Shown here in pieces: positions 51,543 to 60,369 of a stretch of DNA of 64,000 nt. The notes below the pieces were generated by a model. That model was not told the origin of the DNA, did no database searches, and saw only the letters and a program-made list of their open reading frames with translations. Both the position numbers and the translations under genes were made by a program. The stretch comes from Peribacillus folii (GTDB taxonomy: Bacteria > Bacillota > Bacilli > Bacillales > DSM-1321): NCBI RefSeq assembly GCF_030271255.1, contig NZ_JASJOM010000001.1:475133-539132 (forward strand), written 5' to 3'. Each line of letters opens with the position of its first letter. Position 1 is the first letter of the stretch.

Positions 51543-51921
51543 TGCCCCTTACCTCCTTTCGTTATCATTCACTTTACGCTATTACGCAACGTGAGGGTCA
51601 AATGTTTTTAAATCCTATTCATTTCATGCTGTTCCCCATCTGTTTTAAAGATAGGGTAAGGGACTTGTTCTTCCGTTACCAGCTTTGGAGGCGAATGAAG
51701 GAAACTTCCTCCTTTTAGCTTATTTTCTTCCGATAAAGGATACATCCCCACCCCTTCCCTAATTCTTCAAAGAACGGACCAAGCAGTAAGATTCATTTGA
51801 AAGCTGCATGGAACGAAATCATATTATGGGCGGTTGCCCCCTGCCCCAGCACTTCTTGCCTACTGTGGTCATGAATCTAGCCAGGGTCACCGCAAAAATC
51901 ATTGGTGATTCAGACTCAAAT
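51543..51921. other. Intergenic region
   Basis: About 380 bp without a credible gene. The proximal part carries the mta-like promoter region: GTTGCGTAATAGCGTAAAG on the minus strand is a candidate MerR spacer region, but no clear long-spacer promoter could be fixed. Confidence 0.3.
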
Positions 51922-51959
51922 AAAGGAAAACCCCAAAAAAGCCGTAGCTCTTTCGGGGT
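51922..51959 (-). terminator. Terminator of the 48-residue protein gene
   Basis: On the minus strand ACCCCGAAAGAGC pairs with GCTTTTTTGGGGT around TACG, followed by TTTCC. It lies 30 nt after the stop. Confidence 0.72.
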
Positions 51960-51991
51960 AAGTTTTGTGTTATGCTGCTGTGCGAGACCTG

Positions 51992-52138
51992 TTATGCTAA
52001 ACCTGGGTCATTGAAGTAAATGACTTCCGATAGAATCCTGTTTCCTTCAATAGTACAGTACACTTCCCTTGCGGCTTGTTCCGTTTCAAATTCATACATG
52101 ACAATCCCTCTGTTTTTATAGAGTGTGATGATCCACAT
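51992..52138 (-). CDS. 48-residue conserved-looking small protein
   Basis: ATG at 52138 with GGGAGG 8 nt upstream, stop TAA at 51992. The peptide (MWIITLYKNRGIVMYEFETE, then EQAAREVYCTIEG and a SEVIYFNDPGLA ending) has the alternating pattern of a beta-alpha-beta-beta mini-domain. I have seen small bacillar proteins of this style, but no function is assigned. It has its own ribosome-binding site and terminator, which supports a real gene. Confidence 0.72.
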   Translation of the reverse strand: MWIITLYKNRGIVMYEFETEQAAREVYCTIEGNRILSEVIYFNDPGLA

Positions 52139-52194
52139 TGAAAAAACCTCCCATGATCAGACTTGGTCATAAGATAGGGCAGCATTCCTGTTGA

Positions 52195-53487
52195 CTAGAT
52201 GACTCCAATGATTAACGCCGCTATCGTCATGACAGTGACGGTTCCCAATGCCCATTTCACCGCGAACCGCTGGATATCCCTGAAATCAGTGCCAACCAAA
52301 CCTATCAGCAAATGGGCTGCCGCCACCAATGGACTCAGTACGTGTATCGGCTGGCCGATCAATGAGGCACGTCCTATTTCCGCCGCGCTGATCCCGTAAG
52401 CATCGGCGGCTTGTGCAATGATGGGAAGTACGCCAAAATAGAAGGCATTATTGGACATAAAGAACGTGAATGGTGCACTGGCATACGCCACGATCACCGG
52501 TAAAAACGGTCCCATAGGTTCCGGGATCAGCGAGACCAATGTAAGGGCCATGGCATCGATCATTTTCGTTCCAGACATGATACCGGTAAAAATCCCGGCT
52601 GCGATGACGATGGACACGACGGCCAATGCGTTTTTCGAATGGACGGCAATCCGATCCTGCTGATCTTTCAAATCCGGATAGTTGACCACTAACGCAATGG
52701 CGAATGCAATCATAAATAAGATGGTCAAAGACATAAAATCAATGATTAATGATGCCATAAGCACAACCGTTAAAATGAAATTGAACCAGACCAACTTCGG
52801 GCGGCGATAATCCCGGGAGACGGTTGTGGCCGCTAACTCGGCATGAGCCTCCGAATTATGCTGGATCTCTATGATGCCCAATCTTTTTCGTTCCTTTTTA
52901 CCCAAAATGAAGGCTGCAGCAAGAACCCAAAGGAGACCAAAGCCCATGACTGGAATCATCGGCAAGAACAATTCGGATGCATCAAGATTCAAAGAAGCCA
53001 TGGCCATGGCAGAAGCTCCTCCCCATGGTGTCATGTTCATGACACCCATGGATAACATCGCTACGGTGGCTAAGATCAGTTTGTTCATTCCCAGCCGTTT
53101 ATAAAGGGGGAATAGTGCTGAAACAGTAATGATGTAAGTGGTTGTCCCATCCCCATCCAGGGCGACGGTCATTGAGAGAATCGCCGTTCCCACTACTATT
53201 TTCAGCGGATCTCCTTTTACTATTTTCAATATTTTAGAAATGAGCGGATCAAATAAACCGGAGTCTATCATTATTCCAAAATATAAAATCGCAAATAAAA
53301 TCATGATCGCTGTTGAGGCAATGCCTTCAACACCATCCTGCATCATCGGCCCCAGTTCGGTTAAAAATCCTCCAATCACGCCAAATATGATTGGCACGAG
53401 CATGATCGCCACGAGGGCAGATAGTCGCTTCGACATAATTAAATACATGAATACAGCAATCATGGAAAACCCTAAAATCGATAACAT
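52195..53487 (-). CDS. CitMHS-family metal-citrate transporter, second copy
   Basis: 430 residues, collinear with the transporter at 38038-39330: MLSILGFSMIAVFMYLIMSKRLSALVAI, split as there, ALDGDGTTTYIITVSA, NMTPWGGASAMAM and FFMSNNAFYFGVLPII. About twelve spans. It follows its own CitS-CitT pair, so the two modules are independent copies. In CitMHS paralogues the metal preference differs (Mg versus Ca/Zn types), which could separate their roles. Confidence 0.9.
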   Translation of the reverse strand: MLSILGFSMIAVFMYLIMSKRLSALVAIMLVPIIFGVIGGFLTELGPMMQDGVEGIASTAIMILFAILYFGIMIDSGLFDPLISKILKIVKGDPLKIVVGTAILSMTVALDGDGTTTYIITVSALFPLYKRLGMNKLILATVAMLSMGVMNMTPWGGASAMAMASLNLDASELFLPMIPVMGFGLLWVLAAAFILGKKERKRLGIIEIQHNSEAHAELAATTVSRDYRRPKLVWFNFILTVVLMASLIIDFMSLTILFMIAFAIALVVNYPDLKDQQDRIAVHSKNALAVVSIVIAAGIFTGIMSGTKMIDAMALTLVSLIPEPMGPFLPVIVAYASAPFTFFMSNNAFYFGVLPIIAQAADAYGISAAEIGRASLIGQPIHVLSPLVAAAHLLIGLVGTDFRDIQRFAVKWALGTVTVMTIAALIIGVI

Positions 53488-53520
53488 CTTCTTACTCCCT
53501 TCCTTATCGGTAGAAAAACG

Positions 53521-53534
53521 TGATAGCGCTTTCT
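53521..53534. promoter_or_regulatory. Possible weak cre upstream of the second citrate transporter
   Basis: TGATAGCGCTTTCT differs from the cre consensus at two positions. It lies 34 bp before the start codon. Confidence 0.35.
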
Positions 53535-53638
53535 TTAGAGACTATCATCCTCTACGCTTTCTTCACATATAAAGAAAATAATTAGAGTTTTTTTTATAAA
53601 TCGAGTTTTTTTCATTTTTTTCACGCTCGGAAATAAAA

Positions 53639-53672
53639 AAACGCCAATGAGGAAGGGGTATTCCAGCATTAG
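53639..53672 (-). terminator. Terminator overlapping the end of the second citT gene
   Basis: On the minus strand CGCTAATG and CATTGGCG pair with one mismatch around a GGAATACCCC-type loop, followed by seven T. The stem starts within the last codon and includes the TAA stop. Confidence 0.75.
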
Positions 53673-54373
53673 CGGTTTTTTATTTTATATTTCCTCTCGG
53701 GCCTTCCCACGCCTCCATACAGCACTTCGACTTCCATTTCATTGCAGGAAACCAAATACTCCAAATACCTACGCATGGTAGAATAGCTGATTCCTGCGAG
53801 CTGCCCCAGTTCATCGGCATTTAAACTGCCAGTGACGTCCTGGATCTTACTGCGAACCATCTTCAAAGTATGCTTGTCAATTCCCTTGGGCAAGGAATTC
53901 AATTGGTCATCATTCGCCGCAGCTGACTGACTTGTAGTCCGAAACAGGGTATCCAGCTTTTCTTGGTTTACAAGGTTATTATCATCCAGCTGCTTTCTCA
54001 TCAGGTCGTATTGGTTAAGTGTCGCAAGCAGCTTATCGATGATGATCGGTTTTATAAGATAACCAAAAGCCCCGCCCCTAATCGCCTCACTGACTGTTTC
54101 GGTATCGTTCGCGGCAGTGATTAAGATCACATCGATCCCCCGGTATTCGCTCCTGATTTCCCTAAGAAGGTCAATTCCGTTCATATCCGGCAAAAAGATG
54201 TCCAATAAAATCAAGTCCGGTTGTGCCACATCCAATATGTCCAACGCCTGCTTGCCTGTACTGGCGGTGGCAATGACAGTGAATTGGTCCAGTTGATTGG
54301 TGAAATGTTTATATATGTTCACTGCATTCTCGTCATCTTCGACGATGACGACGGTAATCGGTGCCTTGGACAT
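53669..54373 (-). CDS. CitT-family response regulator, second module
   Basis: About 234 residues from the ATG at 54373 (MSKAPITVVIVEDDE), which has AGGAGG upstream; an ATG at 54391 lies before that Shine-Dalgarno and is unlikely. The receiver has the phospho-Asp in ILLDIFLPDMNG (near 57), and the C-terminal helix-turn-helix ends LYGGVGRPERKYK as in the first CitT. It starts 14 nt after the kinase stop. Confidence 0.9.
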   Translation of the reverse strand: MSKAPITVVIVEDDENAVNIYKHFTNQLDQFTVIATASTGKQALDILDVAQPDLILLDIFLPDMNGIDLLREIRSEYRGIDVILITAANDTETVSEAIRGGAFGYLIKPIIIDKLLATLNQYDLMRKQLDDNNLVNQEKLDTLFRTTSQSAAANDDQLNSLPKGIDKHTLKMVRSKIQDVTGSLNADELGQLAGISYSTMRRYLEYLVSCNEMEVEVLYGGVGRPERKYKIKNR

Positions 54374-54387
54374 ACGTACGCCTCCTT

Positions 54388-55986
54388 TCATGCTTTACGA
54401 TCCTTCGGCAAGGCAATCGTAAATCTCGCTCCGCCCAAATGACTGCGGTCGATATAAATTTGACTGTTTAGAAGGCCAATCGAATTTTTTACAATGGCCA
54501 AGCCGATCCCATGGTTTTCCCCGGTTTTCGTCGTATATCCATTCGTAAAAATCATATCTTCCATTCCAGGAGGGATGCCTGGACCATTATCCTCAATATC
54601 AAATATAATTTCATTGCCTAAGTCGGTAAATGAAACTTTGACCTTCCCATTGTTTTTGTTCAGCTGCCATGCTGCTTCCATCGCATTATCAATGACATTG
54701 CCTATAATCGAAACCAGGTGATGGGAATCCTCTGGCTTTAATGAGCTGTCTAAATTGCTTTCCTGATCTATTTCCAGCATAACCTGCAATTCCTTCGAGC
54801 GGTTTTTCTTTCCAAGTAAGCAGGCGGCAATTAAAGGATCTTGAACCGATGACATCAGAAACGAAATGATGTCCTGCCTTTCCCTCACTTCGGAAGAGAT
54901 GATATTCAAGGCCCGGTCATACTGCTTTAAGCTAAGCAAGCCATAAATGGTATTCAATTTGTTCAAGAACTCATGATTTTGGGCACGCATATTTTCTGAA
55001 AAGGCCTTGATTTCTGAAAATTCTTCCGTCAATTGTTCAATTTCGGATACGGTCCTTATCGTTAACACGATGCCCCTGACGTCCTTATGATTCAAGATCG
55101 GTGATAAATCCACGATGTATAGCTGCTGACCCAAAAGCAGCTTGCGATTGTATGTCCCCTCTTTTGTGCTGAAAACACTTTTGATGAGTTTTTCCAATTG
55201 GCCATCCACTATCCTCTTTCCCACCATAAGCTGATGATCATGGAACAACTCGCGTGCCCTTTTGTTCATGGAAGTGACCTGTTTCCCAATATTGATCGTA
55301 ATGGTGGCATTCCGGATGGAATCGAGGGTCGCTTCCCTTTCTTGATACAAAAAGGAAATTTCCTCCGGTTCTAAACCTAGAATAAGTTTTTTTAAGCGCC
55401 GCGCAATGAATATGGCCCATACGATTCCTGCCAGGATGGGGATCAGCGACAATTGAAAGATTTTCATTTTATAATTGGATAGCTGATTTTGCACATTCTC
55501 CACTAAAAAACCGACAGAAGAAACACCGATAATCTCGCCTTTATCATTCATGATGGGCGTCTTCGCTTTAATGGCCGGTCCCGATATCCCATTTCCTTGA
55601 TAAATGATCGATTTATGTTCATTGAAAACGGCATCATTACTGGTTGCCGTAGGTTTCCCGATATATGCCGGATTAGGATGGGAATAGCGTAGTCCCATAT
55701 GGTTCGCAATGGTTACATAATCGGCACCTGTAGTATGGCGGATCCTTTCCGATTCGGGCTGGATCACATCCGATGGATGATCCTCATTGAACCCTTTGAT
55801 GATTTTTGGGTTCTGAGCCGCTAATTTGGCCACCGTCATCGCCTGCTTGCCCATATAGTTTTCAACGATATCTTCCAGCAATGAAGAAAACAAAATGCTC
55901 ACAAGCAAAGTACTGATAAAAACGACGAAAATGATGAGTAAGGTCATTTGAGTCAATAAATTCACTTTAAAATGTTTAACGTCCAC
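54388..55986 (-). CDS. CitS/DcuS-family sensor histidine kinase, second module
   Basis: 532 residues, the same length as the first copy, from GTG at 55986 (AAAGGCAG upstream). Two spans flank an extracytoplasmic sensor with RYSHPNPAYIGKPT; a cytosolic PAS, the phospho-His helix (AQNHEFLNKLNTIYGLL) and an HATPase domain (NAMEAAW, DNGPGIPPG, GIGLAI) follow. Senses a di- or tricarboxylate by family. Confidence 0.9.
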   Translation of the reverse strand: MDVKHFKVNLLTQMTLLIIFVVFISTLLVSILFSSLLEDIVENYMGKQAMTVAKLAAQNPKIIKGFNEDHPSDVIQPESERIRHTTGADYVTIANHMGLRYSHPNPAYIGKPTATSNDAVFNEHKSIIYQGNGISGPAIKAKTPIMNDKGEIIGVSSVGFLVENVQNQLSNYKMKIFQLSLIPILAGIVWAIFIARRLKKLILGLEPEEISFLYQEREATLDSIRNATITINIGKQVTSMNKRARELFHDHQLMVGKRIVDGQLEKLIKSVFSTKEGTYNRKLLLGQQLYIVDLSPILNHKDVRGIVLTIRTVSEIEQLTEEFSEIKAFSENMRAQNHEFLNKLNTIYGLLSLKQYDRALNIISSEVRERQDIISFLMSSVQDPLIAACLLGKKNRSKELQVMLEIDQESNLDSSLKPEDSHHLVSIIGNVIDNAMEAAWQLNKNNGKVKVSFTDLGNEIIFDIEDNGPGIPPGMEDMIFTNGYTTKTGENHGIGLAIVKNSIGLLNSQIYIDRSHLGGARFTIALPKDRKA

Positions 55987-56069
55987 GTTTCTGCCTTTCA
56001 GCCTTTCCGTATCGATGGCTCATACTCTTAAAATATTTTTCTCCATCTTGCCTGTATGTAAAAACACCG

Positions 56070-56528
56070 TCACCTGATCAAAAGAGCCTCCCATTCCTCC
56101 AATGAAAGCTTATCGGTCAACTGCTTATACCTATCCGGGACTTCAACGCTACACATCAATTCCAAGCCATTGCCATCCGGATCTTGAAAGTAGACCGAGG
56201 CATTCCCTTGATGCGGACGAACGAAAGGTTCGATGGACATCCCTTTTCTAAAAGGGACCGCCTCGATTTGCAAGGATTGGAGCCAGGATATTGCCCTTTT
56301 CATATTTTGATAAGAAACTCGAAAAGCAATATGCCTTAATGACGGGTGATAAGGGATTTTGGATTCGTTTCCCTCCCAAAGACCGACCCAGCTTTTGTTC
56401 TCCTCGATCCAAAAGAAGGCCGTCACTTCATCCCTCCAAGCAAACTTCAAACCTATTTTTTTATAAAAATCAATTGAAACGTCCAAATCCGCGACTGGTA
56501 GGTGAGCTTCGTATAAACCTTCTATCAT
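56070..56528 (-). CDS. VOC-family (glyoxalase/bleomycin-resistance fold) protein
   Basis: 152 residues, one pair of VOC beta-alpha-beta-beta-beta modules. Start MIEGLYEAHLPVADLDVSIDFY (in two parts), LRHIAFRVS, and the C-terminal YFQDPDGNGLELMC carrying the usual metal-ligand Glu. Candidate ligands are His8/9, His67-region and Glu near 128. Substrate unknown. Monocistronic. Confidence 0.85.
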   Translation of the reverse strand: MIEGLYEAHLPVADLDVSIDFYKKIGLKFAWRDEVTAFFWIEENKSWVGLWEGNESKIPYHPSLRHIAFRVSYQNMKRAISWLQSLQIEAVPFRKGMSIEPFVRPHQGNASVYFQDPDGNGLELMCSVEVPDRYKQLTDKLSLEEWEALLIR

Positions 56529-56887
56529 GGTGTAATCCTCCCTTATCCTTTTTTAGTACCGAGAGCTTCTACTAATTATACATACTAGGAAATTCTTTCG
56601 GAATGGTTTTCCAAACATCCCTTGCTGGACACCATGATGCATTGACACCTTTCTTCATTATAAGATGGGAAGGCCCCTTTTTAATAGAAGAAAATAGTAC
56701 CGACGATTTCTCCACTCTCGAAGCCATTCACCGGCTCCCTCATCTTTCCGTGAATATGGGAAGCATGGATTCTCTCCAAAGTCAAAAATAAATCATTTTC
56801 TTCTGGTAAAAAATCAACGGTTGATGTATCATTGTTTTCAAGTATTTATTATTCGTATTAGGTTAATCGGAATTAGGGGGAATATAC
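56529..56887. promoter_or_regulatory. Upstream region of tcyP with an inverted repeat
   Basis: No convincing gene; a 62-codon frame at 56603 lacks a ribosome-binding site. ATTCG (56851) and CGGAAT (56868-56873) flank TATTAGGTTAAT as an inverted repeat 15 bp before the tcyP start. In B. subtilis CymR represses tcyP through a dyad of similar character; the match is suggestive only. Confidence 0.4.
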
Positions 56888-58276
56888 ATGATAGGTTACG
56901 TGTTTTTAAATTTGGCCATAATGCTCATTCTTTTAGGTGTTTTATTCTACATGAATAAGAAACACATCTCTTTCACAAAGAGAGTCTTTACCGGGCTTGG
57001 ATTAGGAATCGTGTTCGGACTACTTTTACAGTATTTCTATGAACCGCAGTCAGACGCAATCGTTAAATCGGTCGATTGGTTTAACATTGTCGGCTCCGGA
57101 TATGTAAAGTTCCTGCAAATGATCGTCATGCCGCTTGTTTTCATCTCGATCTTATCCGCATTTACAAGATTGAAGCTTACGAGCAATATTGGTAAAATCA
57201 GTGTCTTGATCATCGGGATCCTGCTGGGGACCACTGCCATTGCCGCAGCGGTCGGCATCACGTCGGCAACCGTCTTCAACCTTGAAGCCGTGCAGATCGA
57301 GCAAGGCGAAGCGGAATTAAGCCGCGGAGATCAAATATCTGAGACATACGGAACCATTCAGGATAAAACGATGCCACAGCAAATCCTTGAATTGATCCCG
57401 GCAAATCCGTTCCTCGATTTAACAGGGGCACGTCCGACATCAACGATTTCCGTCGTGATTTTTTCTGCATTCCTTGGTATGGCCTATTTAGGGGTCAAAA
57501 GAAAGCAGCCCGAACATGCTGAATTCTTCGCCAAAATAGTAGATACATTGCATAGCATCACCATGCGTGTCGTAACGCTGATCCTGCGTTTAACACCATA
57601 CGGCATCCTGGCGATCATGACGAAGACGGTAGCGACTAGTGATTTGGATGCGATCCTGAAGTTAGGGAAATTCGTCGGAGCCTCTTATGTGGCGCTGATT
57701 GTCATGTTCCTGATCCATTTATTATTGCTGACGCTTGCAGGGTTGAATCCAATGGTATATATGAGGAAAGCCTTCCCTGTATTATCCTTTGCCTTCACGT
57801 CAAGAACGAGTGCAGGTGCTCTGCCATTGAACATCCAAACACAGAAACAGCTAGGTGTCTCCGAGGGCATTGCCAACTTTGCCGGCTCGTTCGGCCTGTC
57901 CATCGGCCAAAACGGCTGTGCCGGCATCTATCCGGCCATGTTAGCGGTCATGATCGCACCGACAGTGGGCATCAACCCGCTTACACCTTCTTTCATTGCC
58001 ATGTTGATCGCGATTGTAGCGATTAGCTCGTTCGGAGTTGCCGGAGTAGGCGGTGGGGCAACATTCGCTGCCATCCTCGTATTATCCGCCATGAACTTGC
58101 CAATCGCCTTGGCGGGTCTGTTGATTTCCGTCGAGCCATTGATCGATATGGGAAGAACGGCCGTGAATGTCAGCGGCAGCATGACTTCAGGTATCCTGAC
58201 AAGTAAAATTACAGGCGACCTTGATAAACAGCAATTCAGCCAAGAATCTTCCTTGGAAGTGGAAGCTGAAATGTAA
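56888..58276 (+). CDS. tcyP: L-cystine sodium/proton symporter
   Basis: 462 residues (B. subtilis TcyP 463). A DAACS-family carrier with about eight spans and two re-entrant loops: QMIVMPLVFISILSAF near 75, SRTSAGALPLN near 310, IGQNGCAGIYPAML near 340 and GVGGGATFAAILVLSAMNLP (in two parts) near 385. AGGGGG precedes the ATG. Imports cystine as a sulfur source; expected to be under CymR control. Confidence 0.93.
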   Translation: MIGYVFLNLAIMLILLGVLFYMNKKHISFTKRVFTGLGLGIVFGLLLQYFYEPQSDAIVKSVDWFNIVGSGYVKFLQMIVMPLVFISILSAFTRLKLTSNIGKISVLIIGILLGTTAIAAAVGITSATVFNLEAVQIEQGEAELSRGDQISETYGTIQDKTMPQQILELIPANPFLDLTGARPTSTISVVIFSAFLGMAYLGVKRKQPEHAEFFAKIVDTLHSITMRVVTLILRLTPYGILAIMTKTVATSDLDAILKLGKFVGASYVALIVMFLIHLLLLTLAGLNPMVYMRKAFPVLSFAFTSRTSAGALPLNIQTQKQLGVSEGIANFAGSFGLSIGQNGCAGIYPAMLAVMIAPTVGINPLTPSFIAMLIAIVAISSFGVAGVGGGATFAAILVLSAMNLPIALAGLLISVEPLIDMGRTAVNVSGSMTSGILTSKITGDLDKQQFSQESSLEVEAEM

Positions 58277-58280
58277 TGGC

Positions 58281-58325
58281 AAAGGCACCAAACCTCCCCT
58301 TGAGGAAGTTTGGTGCCTTTTTTCC
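58281..58325. terminator. Bidirectional terminator between tcyP and the HAAS gene
   Basis: AAAGGCACCAAAC and GTTTGGTGCCTTT form a perfect stem flanked by T runs in both directions. The two genes converge on it. Confidence 0.87.
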
Positions 58326-59087
58326 TTACACGCTTTTCGATTTTTTCAGCGTAATCCCACAATAAAGCAGGATGCCGAGCATCGTTATCAGGCTGCTCAA
58401 AACCAGCTTTACACTTTCCTGATAATCGGTATTGTCCATCAATAGGCTGGGACCAAAAAGAAGGAGGGGGATGATGATTGGAATCCACGTTTTACTCCAT
58501 ATGGATAAAAAGATGAATATTGAAATAGCTGCTATCACAGCCACAACGTTACCTGTATTTTCAAGTTTTACAAAAGGGGTGCCATATATTCCACTGAGAA
58601 TGATGACACTTGCAAACAATGCGATCGAAATGATGCCTAGGGTGAATAGGAGGACACTTTGTCTTACCATGGATAATGTGTGACTTGCCAAATACCTGAA
58701 AGAGATCAGATAAACCACGATTGAAAGAAGTCCGGCCAAAGGATAGCCAATGAGCTCCAAAAATGAAAATTCGATGCCGCCATTCAGAGCTTTATCCATT
58801 ACCAAATAGGAAGCTGCACCGAATAAAATCATTACGAGATATTTTAGAGAGCCCTTCACATCAACCGGCATTTCAGCAGAAATTTGCTCCATATATTCTT
58901 TTGGGCTGCTGCCTACAATATGTTCGACACTCTTATCGTTTCCCTCAGCCTCTAAAAGGTGAACCCCCAGTTCCTCCACGATCTCCTCGATTTCATCCGT
59001 ATTCTTTCCATTTGCAATAAGGTATAGCCTGAGATTTTCCAAGAAATTCCGACTATCCTTGGACAATGGTGTATTCACATCAAGCAA
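58326..59087 (-). CDS. HAAS-domain membrane protein, PadR partner
   Basis: 253 residues from TTG at 59087, with GGAGG 9 nt before it. A cytosolic alpha-helical N-terminal domain (SRNFLENLRLYLIANGKNTD, EEIVEELGVHLLEAE, SPKEYMEQI) is the HAAS signalling domain found downstream of PadR genes. Six or seven spans follow. PadR-HAAS pairs are thought to form membrane-linked regulatory units; the signal is unknown. The gene begins within 2 nt of the PadR stop. Confidence 0.78.
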   Translation of the reverse strand: MLDVNTPLSKDSRNFLENLRLYLIANGKNTDEIEEIVEELGVHLLEAEGNDKSVEHIVGSSPKEYMEQISAEMPVDVKGSLKYLVMILFGAASYLVMDKALNGGIEFSFLELIGYPLAGLLSIVVYLISFRYLASHTLSMVRQSVLLFTLGIISIALFASVIILSGIYGTPFVKLENTGNVVAVIAAISIFIFLSIWSKTWIPIIIPLLLFGPSLLMDNTDYQESVKLVLSSLITMLGILLYCGITLKKSKSV

Positions 59088-59089
59088 CG

Positions 59090-59443
59090 CTACACACCTC
59101 CCTTGTTCTTAACTATTTGGTTTACATTGACACTCAGCCTATTCCACCGTTCAATAAAGAGGTTTAATTCCTTTTCTCCCTTTTCCGATAAGGAATAATA
59201 CTTTCGGTTAGGTCCTGCAGTTGATTTCCTTAAAGTTGTAAGGACCAATTTTTCTTTCTGCATACGAATCAATAATGGATAAATCGTACCTTCACTTAAC
59301 GATTCAAACCCATACCTATTAAGCTTCTCGGCTAATTCATAGCCGTAAACTTCCCCTTCTTTCATGATCGCCAGTAAACAGCCTTCCAGAATTCCTTTAA
59401 GCATCTGCGTCGAGGACATAGAAATCGAAACCACTTCTTTCAT
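59090..59443 (-). CDS. PadR-family transcriptional regulator
   Basis: 117 residues (109 if the ATG at 59419 is used). Winged helix with QMLKGILEGCLLAIMKEGEV split over two helices, YGYELAEKLNRYGFE and SEGTIYPLLIRMQKEKLV, as in small PadR proteins. It is coupled to the HAAS gene downstream. A 13-bp palindrome 38 bp upstream is a candidate autoregulatory site. Confidence 0.9.
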   Translation of the reverse strand: MKEVVSISMSSTQMLKGILEGCLLAIMKEGEVYGYELAEKLNRYGFESLSEGTIYPLLIRMQKEKLVLTTLRKSTAGPNRKYYSLSEKGEKELNLFIERWNRLSVNVNQIVKNKGGV

Positions 59444-59481
59444 AATCTTGTATAACCAAGTAGCGAATGGTGCTCATTTGC

Positions 59482-59494
59482 CTTGCATTGCAAG
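59482..59494. promoter_or_regulatory. Candidate PadR operator
   Basis: CTTGCATTGCAAG is a perfect 6-1-6 palindrome just upstream of the padR start. Confidence 0.4.
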
Positions 59495-59559
59495 ATAGGT
59501 TTATTTTACTGCCGTATTCCTTGGATGTCAAACCCTATAATTACAGATAATCCCTATAA

Positions 59560-59597
59560 AAAATGCAGATTTACCCTCTTTCAGGCTAAATCTGCAA
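59560..59597 (-). terminator. Terminator overlapping the end of the ArsR gene
   Basis: TGCAGATTTA and TAAATCTGCA pair around GCCTGAAAGAGGG, followed on the minus strand by six T. The stem includes the last codons and TAG stop of the ArsR-type gene. Confidence 0.8.
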
Positions 59598-60272
59598 AGA
59601 AAATGTTTCTATGAGTCCCTTTTTTCCGTCAGGCGTGATATTTATTGCTCGTGTATTGGGTACACGTTGAATCCAATTTAACTCTAACAGTCTCTCTAGA
59701 AGGGCATTTCCTAATGCTCCCGACAGGTGATGACGCCTTTCACTCCAATCTAAACATTTGTGAGTGAAGGAACGGCGCTTTTTCTTAATTCTTTTACAAT
59801 CAATTTGAAAATGTGTAAAGAAAGCCTCTCCTTTTTCAGTAACGGAAAACCCGTTCTTATCTTCATAAAGAACACCCATTTTAATTAAAGATTCTGTTAA
59901 CTGCACTCCCAAATTCCCTGCAAGATGATCATAACATGTTCTGGCAAGACGCATCGCTTTAGCTTCCGAAGCTTGTTTTAATGATTTAATTTCTATGGGT
60001 GGAGCTATGGATAGAAACGACTCCATAACTTGGGCAACTTCTTGATTTTGAATTCCATAATATCGATGTCTTCCCTGTTTTTCAACCATCACTATATTAG
60101 CATCGACCATTTTTGCTAAATGGAAACTAGCCGTTTGTGGTTTGATTCCTGCCATATAGGCTAATTCACTTGTAGTATGGTATCTGCCATCCAATAAGGT
60201 CGTTAATATGGCTGCACGAGAAGCTTCACTTACAAGAGTTGCAATCATTGCTACATTTGGATTTGCGTTCAT
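59586..60272 (-). CDS. ydfF: ArsR-type winged-helix regulator (YdfF-like)
   Basis: 228 residues. The N-terminal ArsR winged helix (SRAAILTTLLDGRYHTTSEL and GIKPQTASFHLAKMV) is followed by a longer C-terminal region with DWSERRHHLSGALGNALLERL. No obvious metal-binding Cys pair is in the recognition helix. It is divergent from a flavin reductase-like gene, the arrangement of B. subtilis ydfF-ydfE, with a perfect operator-like dyad between them. Confidence 0.83.
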   Translation of the reverse strand: MNANPNVAMIATLVSEASRAAILTTLLDGRYHTTSELAYMAGIKPQTASFHLAKMVDANIVMVEKQGRHRYYGIQNQEVAQVMESFLSIAPPIEIKSLKQASEAKAMRLARTCYDHLAGNLGVQLTESLIKMGVLYEDKNGFSVTEKGEAFFTHFQIDCKRIKKKRRSFTHKCLDWSERRHHLSGALGNALLERLLELNWIQRVPNTRAINITPDGKKGLIETFSLQI

Positions 60273-60305
60273 TAATTAGCCAATCCTCCCCATCATGTAA
60301 TCCAT

Positions 60306-60325
60306 ATTTCGATAATCATCGAAAT
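60306..60325. promoter_or_regulatory. Operator between ydfF and ydfE
   Basis: ATTTCGATAATCATCGAAAT is a perfect 8-bp inverted repeat with a 4-bp centre. It is 34 bp before ydfF and 45 bp before ydfE, placed to control both. Confidence 0.78.
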
Positions 60326-60369
60326 AATTATATTTTACAATAAAGGAGATCATATGGATAGGAGGAGTA

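Noticed and set aside
56603..56791. A 62-codon plus-strand frame upstream of tcyP.
   Set aside because: No Shine-Dalgarno, no recognisable pattern, and it lies in the promoter region.
59540..59549. ATTACAGATA, identical to one arm of the Rrf2 palindromes.
   Set aside because: The second arm is missing and the location is downstream of the ArsR gene, so it is probably a chance half-site.
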